A stretch of DNA of 6,587 bases from Thermoanaerobaculaceae bacterium. GTDB taxonomy: Bacteria > Acidobacteriota > Thermoanaerobaculia > Thermoanaerobaculales > Thermoanaerobaculaceae. The stretch is from NCBI GenBank assembly GCA_022865555.1, contig JALHTD010000517.1, positions 1 through 6,587 on the forward strand, in the 5' to 3' direction. The notes beneath the pieces are model-generated. The model searched no databases, was not told the origin of the DNA, and saw nothing but the letters and a program-made list of their open reading frames with translations. Position numbers and translations under genes: made by a program. This document shows, one piece after another, positions 6,427-6,587 of the stretch (positions are counted from its first letter, which is position 1; every line of letters begins with the position of its first letter).

Positions 6427-6458
6427 AAGAAAAGGGGCCACGCGACGGCGTGGCCCCT
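6427..6458 (-). terminator. Intrinsic terminator of the right-edge gene
   Basis: On the minus strand AGGGGCCACGC and GCGTGGCCCCT (6433-6443 and 6448-6458) form a perfect 11-bp GC-rich stem with a 4-base loop, followed by TTTTCTT. It lies 21 nt after the stop codon at 6480. It would end transcription before the transposon. Confidence 0.9.
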
Positions 6459-6479
6459 GGCAACGACCCTGGTATACGT

Positions 6480-6587
6480 TTAGGGGACGACCTGCACTGG
6501 CAACGTAGCCTGCAACTGGCAGGGACCGGATCCGACTGTTGCGCTGAGATTCGTCGGACCCCCCACCGCAACGGGGCTGATTGTCAC
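6480..6587 (-). CDS. C-terminal end of an unrecognised protein, cut by the window edge
   Basis: Thirty-five codons are visible, open to the right edge and ending in TAA at 6480-6482. The sequence (VTISPVAVGGPTNLSATVGS, then GPCQLQATLPVQVVP) is rich in Val, Thr, Ser, Gly and Pro and alternates hydrophobic residues, as in beta-sandwich domains of secreted or surface proteins. It has one Cys. A strong terminator at the proper distance supports a real gene end. I cannot name the family from this piece; an extracytoplasmic Ig-like or adhesin-type protein is a guess. Confidence 0.7.
   Translation of the reverse strand: MTISPVAVGGPTNLSATVGSGPCQLQATLPVQVVP

Noticed and set aside
5373..6432. GCAAGAAA at 5380-5387 and 6425-6432 as a target-site duplication of the transposon.
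   Set aside because: The copies lie at unequal distances from the terminal repeats, and transposases of this class do not normally duplicate the target. Eight A/G-rich bases can match by chance.

Overview
The window is very GC-rich and almost all of it reads on the minus strand. It suggests a Gram-negative bacterium with a high-GC genome. A roadblock/LC7 protein beside biotin carboxylase genes, together with the overall style, fits one of the former deltaproteobacterial lineages (Myxococcota or Desulfobacterota-like), but the sequence does not fix the genus.

Layout in transcription order (right to left). At 6480-6587 is the last 35 codons of an unrecognised gene, followed by a strong intrinsic terminator (6427-6458). 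A solo transposon of the RAYT type follows (5396-6411): one HUH/Y1 transposase gene with a DnaA-like C-terminal DNA-binding domain, bounded by 25-bp inverted repeats that match at 24 positions. Directly behind it starts a compact six-gene run: TPR protein (4080-5363), roadblock/LC7 protein (3730-4083), accB (3219-3719), accC (1877-3214), aroK (1345-1848) and a calcineurin-like metallophosphoesterase (590-1348). Two junctions are ATGA overlaps, two are gaps of 4 and 10 nt, and the widest gap is 28 nt, so this is almost certainly one operon. The remaining 1-589 holds no convincing complete gene. It contains two and a half tandem copies of a ~55-bp hairpin-bearing repeat just behind the last stop codon, several small palindromes and possibly the start of another gene at the left edge.

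How the genes work together. AccB (biotin carrier) and AccC (biotin carboxylase) form the first half-reaction of acetyl-CoA carboxylase, the committed step of fatty acid synthesis. AroK makes shikimate 3-phosphate for aromatic amino acids. The TPR protein and the roadblock protein are translationally coupled and probably work as a pair. Roadblock proteins often act on small Ras-like GTPases, so the operon links a possible GTPase-regulatory module to lipid precursor supply. No GTPase gene is in the window.

The points most worth a second look are the transposon sitting where the operon's promoter should be, the transposase stop codon lying inside its own terminal repeat, the coupling of TPR-roadblock to accBC, and the tandem hairpin repeats after the operon. 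I did not find a clearly new multi-gene system.
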